Shown here: one piece after another, positions 5,244-7,125 of the stretch | Layout of the letters: each line of letters begins with the position of its first letter | Numbering within the stretch: the stretch's first letter is position 1 | Source of the DNA: Deltaproteobacteria bacterium GWA2_55_10 | GTDB lineage: Bacteria; Desulfobacterota; GWC2-55-46 | NCBI GenBank assembly: GCA_001797415.1 | Contig: MGPL01000108.1 | Location: 1-7,125 of the forward strand | Length of the DNA stretch: 7,125 nucleotides | Direction: 5' to 3' | Made by a program: the position numbers and the translations under genes | Notes under the pieces: model-generated | Told to the model about the DNA's origin: nothing | What the model saw: the letters and a program-made list of their open reading frames with translations, nothing else | Databases searched by the model: none

Positions 5244-5449
5244 CCGCGGCCTCCTTTTTTATTTTTCTTTTCGGCAGTTTCTTCGCCTGAATGGCCATTA
5301 TGCTCATCCGTGGATTCCCTGCCGCCGTGGCCTTCATGGTCTTCCCTCCCACGCCCGTGCCCTCCGTGCATGCCATGTCCAAAAAAATGCATGCCTATAA
5401 AAAAGGCAAAGAATAAGATAAAGACCCAGTTCTCTCTAATCCACTCCAT
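5234..5449 (-). CDS. Small membrane-anchored His-rich protein ending in Cys-Cys
   Basis: The 71-aa product has one N-terminal TM segment (about residues 8-24, WVFILFFAFFIGMHFF). A hydrophilic tail follows with eight His (21, 25, 28, 31, 38, 41, 50, 53) in GHGMHGGHGRG- and DHEGHGG-type runs, then a Lys-rich stretch and a terminal GCC. It resembles DUF2933-like small proteins found next to copper ATPases; the family call is tentative. ATG 5447-5449 has GAGGAG at 5455-5460. It lies 87 bases downstream of the CopA-like gene with no evident terminator between, so co-transcription is likely. Its 3' end overlaps the start of the DUF5676-like gene. Metal binding by the His tail and the Cys pair is an inference from composition. 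Confidence 0.78.
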   Translation of the reverse strand: MEWIRENWVFILFFAFFIGMHFFGHGMHGGHGRGREDHEGHGGRESTDEHNGHSGEETAEKKNKKGGRGCC

Positions 5450-5536
5450 AAAGGCTCCTCTTTATCAGGTGTTCAAAGTGAGCGAAAATTTACGCCAAGA
5501 TTTTAACCATCCTTTTTTCTCAGAGATCCGTTTTTT

Positions 5537-7125
5537 TCAACTCACATCTATCTTAAGTGTCTTCAGGGTAGCCGAGTTGGCCACGACCGAAAGGGAACTC
5601 AGCGCCATAGCCGCGGCCGCTATTATCGGGTTGAGATACCCCAACGCCGCTATGGGAACACCGATAGAGTTATAAATGAAAGCCCAGAAGAGGTTCTGCT
5701 TTATCTTCCGCATAGTTGCCTTGGAGAGCTTTATGCCAGCGAAGACATCCCTTACGTCGTCTTTTATCAGTATTATCCCGCCTGTCTCCTTTGCCACATC
5801 CGAACCGCTGCCTATGGCTATGCCGATATCCGCCTGTGCCAGCGCAGGCGCGTCGTTTATGCCGTCTCCAACCATGGCAACGGCCTGGCCCTCTGACTGA
5901 AGCTTCTTTATTATCCCGGCCTTCTCGCCCGGCAGCACATTGGCTATGACTTTCTCTATCCCTGCAAGTCTGGCGACGGCCTTCGCTGTCCTCTCGTTGT
6001 CTCCGGTGAGCATTATGACCTCAATGCCCTCTTTCTTGAGGGCGTTAACAGCTGAGATAGAACTCTCTTTCAAGGTGTCTGCCACAGCTATTATGCCGAT
6101 TATTTTTTCGTTCCTCGCAAGGAGCATGGCTGTCTTGCCCTGCTCCTCAAGACCTTTCAATTTCTCTTCAAACTCGGCTATATGGATACTGTTTGCCTCC
6201 ATGAGCCTTCTGTTGCCGAAAAGTATTGTATCCCCCTTGAAGCCCACCCTTACCCCGTGACCCGGCACAGCCTCAAAAGTATCCATATCAGGGACGTCGA
6301 TATTTTTCATCCGCGCCGCCTTTATGATCGCCTCAGCCAATGGGTGCTCGGAGCCTTTCTCGGCTATGGCGGCGTATTTTAAAATCTCGTCTTCGCTGGA
6401 CTCGAAGGGGATTATGTCTGTTACAGACGGCTCGCCTTTTGTAAGCGTCCCGGTCTTGTCAAAGACGATCGTCGTGAGCTTCTGCGCCCTCTCCAGGTAC
6501 TCGCCGCCTCTTATGAGAATGCCGGCCTCGGCCCCTTTACCTACGCCTACCATGAGGGCCGCAGGGGTGGCTATGCCGAGAGCGCACGGGCAGGCTATGA
6601 TCAACACGGCTATAAAAGCCAATAGCCCTTGAGGAAAATTACCCATCGCCCACCATCCGAAGAAGGATAGGAAAGCTACCGTCACAACCGCTACGACAAA
6701 ATAGCCTGAGACCTGGTCGGCTATCCTCTGTATGGGCGCTGAGGATGCCTGCGCCTGCTCGACCATCTTGATTATCTGGCTGATTGTGGTCTCTGCGCCT
6801 ACCCTTACGGCCTTGAACTTGAGCATGCCCACCTTGTTTATGGTGGCCCCTATGACGCTGTCCCCCGGTTTCTTCTCGACCGGCATGGACTCTCCGCTTA
6901 TCATCTTTTCATCCACTGAAGAAGAGCCTTCCATTACAAGTCCGTCAGCCGATATCTTCTCGCCGGGCCGCACTACCACAATCTCTCCGACCTGGACCGT
7001 CTCAGCAGGTATCTCCATTTCCTGCCCGTCCCTTATAACCCTCGCGACCTGTGGTTTAAGGTCAAGGAGCTTTCTTACCGCCGCGGAAGACTTCTTCTTT
7101 ATAATCTCCTCCATGTACTTGCCGA
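5537..7125 (-). CDS. copA: Copper-translocating P1B-type ATPase, C-terminal part
   Basis: This gene encodes an inner-membrane Cu(I)-exporting ATPase; the N-terminal metal-binding domains and first TM helices lie beyond the window edge. Numbering from the first in-window Met (7112-7114), the actuator loop has MISGESMPVE (72-80). The metal-site helix is CPCALGIATPAAL (175-187), the phosphorylated Asp is D219 in FDKTGTLTKGEP, and the P1B-specific SEHPLAEAI is at 255-263. The ATP-binding/hinge motifs are MLTGDN (368-373) and MVGDGINDAP (414-423). The closing helices carry the YN pair (481-482) and MALSSLSVVAN (503-513), which together with CPC are the signature of the Cu(I)/Ag(I) P1B-1 subgroup. 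The frame is intact to the stop at 5537. It would deliver Cu(I) to the periplasm, where the downstream small proteins and the Cus-like efflux system could take it. Its promoter is outside the window. Confidence 0.95.
   Translation of the reverse strand, partial: GKYMEEIIKKKSSAAVRKLLDLKPQVARVIRDGQEMEIPAETVQVGEIVVVRPGEKISADGLVMEGSSSVDEKMISGESMPVEKKPGDSVIGATINKVGMLKFKAVRVGAETTISQIIKMVEQAQASSAPIQRIADQVSGYFVVAVVTVAFLSFFGWWAMGNFPQGLLAFIAVLIIACPCALGIATPAALMVGVGKGAEAGILIRGGEYLERAQKLTTIVFDKTGTLTKGEPSVTDIIPFESSEDEILKYAAIAEKGSEHPLAEAIIKAARMKNIDVPDMDTFEAVPGHGVRVGFKGDTILFGNRRLMEANSIHIAEFEEKLKGLEEQGKTAMLLARNEKIIGIIAVADTLKESSISAVNALKKEGIEVIMLTGDNERTAKAVARLAGIEKVIANVLPGEKAGIIKKLQSEGQAVAMVGDGINDAPALAQADIGIAIGSGSDVAKETGGIILIKDDVRDVFAGIKLSKATMRKIKQNLFWAFIYNSIGVPIAALGYLNPIIAAAAMALSSLSVVANSATLKTLKIDVS

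Noticed and set aside
5450..5536. Terminator or separate promoter between the CopA-like gene and the His-rich gene
   Set aside because: Several T/A runs are present but no stable stem precedes them, and no convincing -35/-10 pair was found.

Overview
The window is a metal-homeostasis island, most likely for copper or silver, with every protein-coding gene on the minus strand. Transcription therefore runs from high to low coordinates. The organism is a Gram-negative bacterium, since the window carries parts of a tripartite RND efflux system (outer-membrane TolC and a periplasmic adaptor). Protein style suggests an environmental lineage such as Nitrospirota or Desulfobacterota, but I cannot fix the taxon from this sequence.

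Layout in order of transcription. (1) 7125-5537: a copper-type P1B ATPase (CopA-like), cut by the window edge at its N-terminal side. (2) 5449-5234: a 71-aa membrane-anchored, His-rich small protein ending in Cys-Cys. (3) A small two-TM membrane protein resembling DUF5676, starting at 5243 and overlapping the previous gene. It is split by an ISL3-family insertion sequence at 5181-3785. The IS has 31-bp imperfect inverted repeats and a perfect 8-bp target duplication, and removing it restores a 91-codon frame. (4) 3422-2607: a membrane-anchored class I SAM methyltransferase. (5) 2444-2016: a BlaI/MecI/CopY-family repressor. (6) 1906-1490: a secreted His/Met-rich protein of unknown function. (7) 1480-511: a TolC-family outer-membrane factor broken by several frame disruptions and lacking its C-terminal part. 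(8) 479-1: the N-terminal part of a CusB-like adaptor with two tandem Met-rich metal-binding modules, running off the low-coordinate edge. A CusA-type pump probably follows outside the window.

Regulation is readable. A 17-bp palindrome, TTCTACA-N3-TGTAGAA, occurs exactly twice as far as I can see. One copy fills the spacer between a consensus -35 and a good -10 of the repressor gene. The other sits directly upstream of the efflux operon. The natural reading is one repressor controlling itself and the periplasmic/efflux operon.

The working model is that CopA moves Cu(I) from cytoplasm to periplasm, small His/Met-rich proteins buffer or carry it, and the CusB/TolC-type system removes it from the cell. 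In this copy, the IS insertion and the damaged TolC gene suggest that part of the system is decaying, or that the assembly has local indel errors. I found no RNA genes, CRISPR array or convincing intrinsic terminator, and no gene-free stretch longer than about 160 bases.
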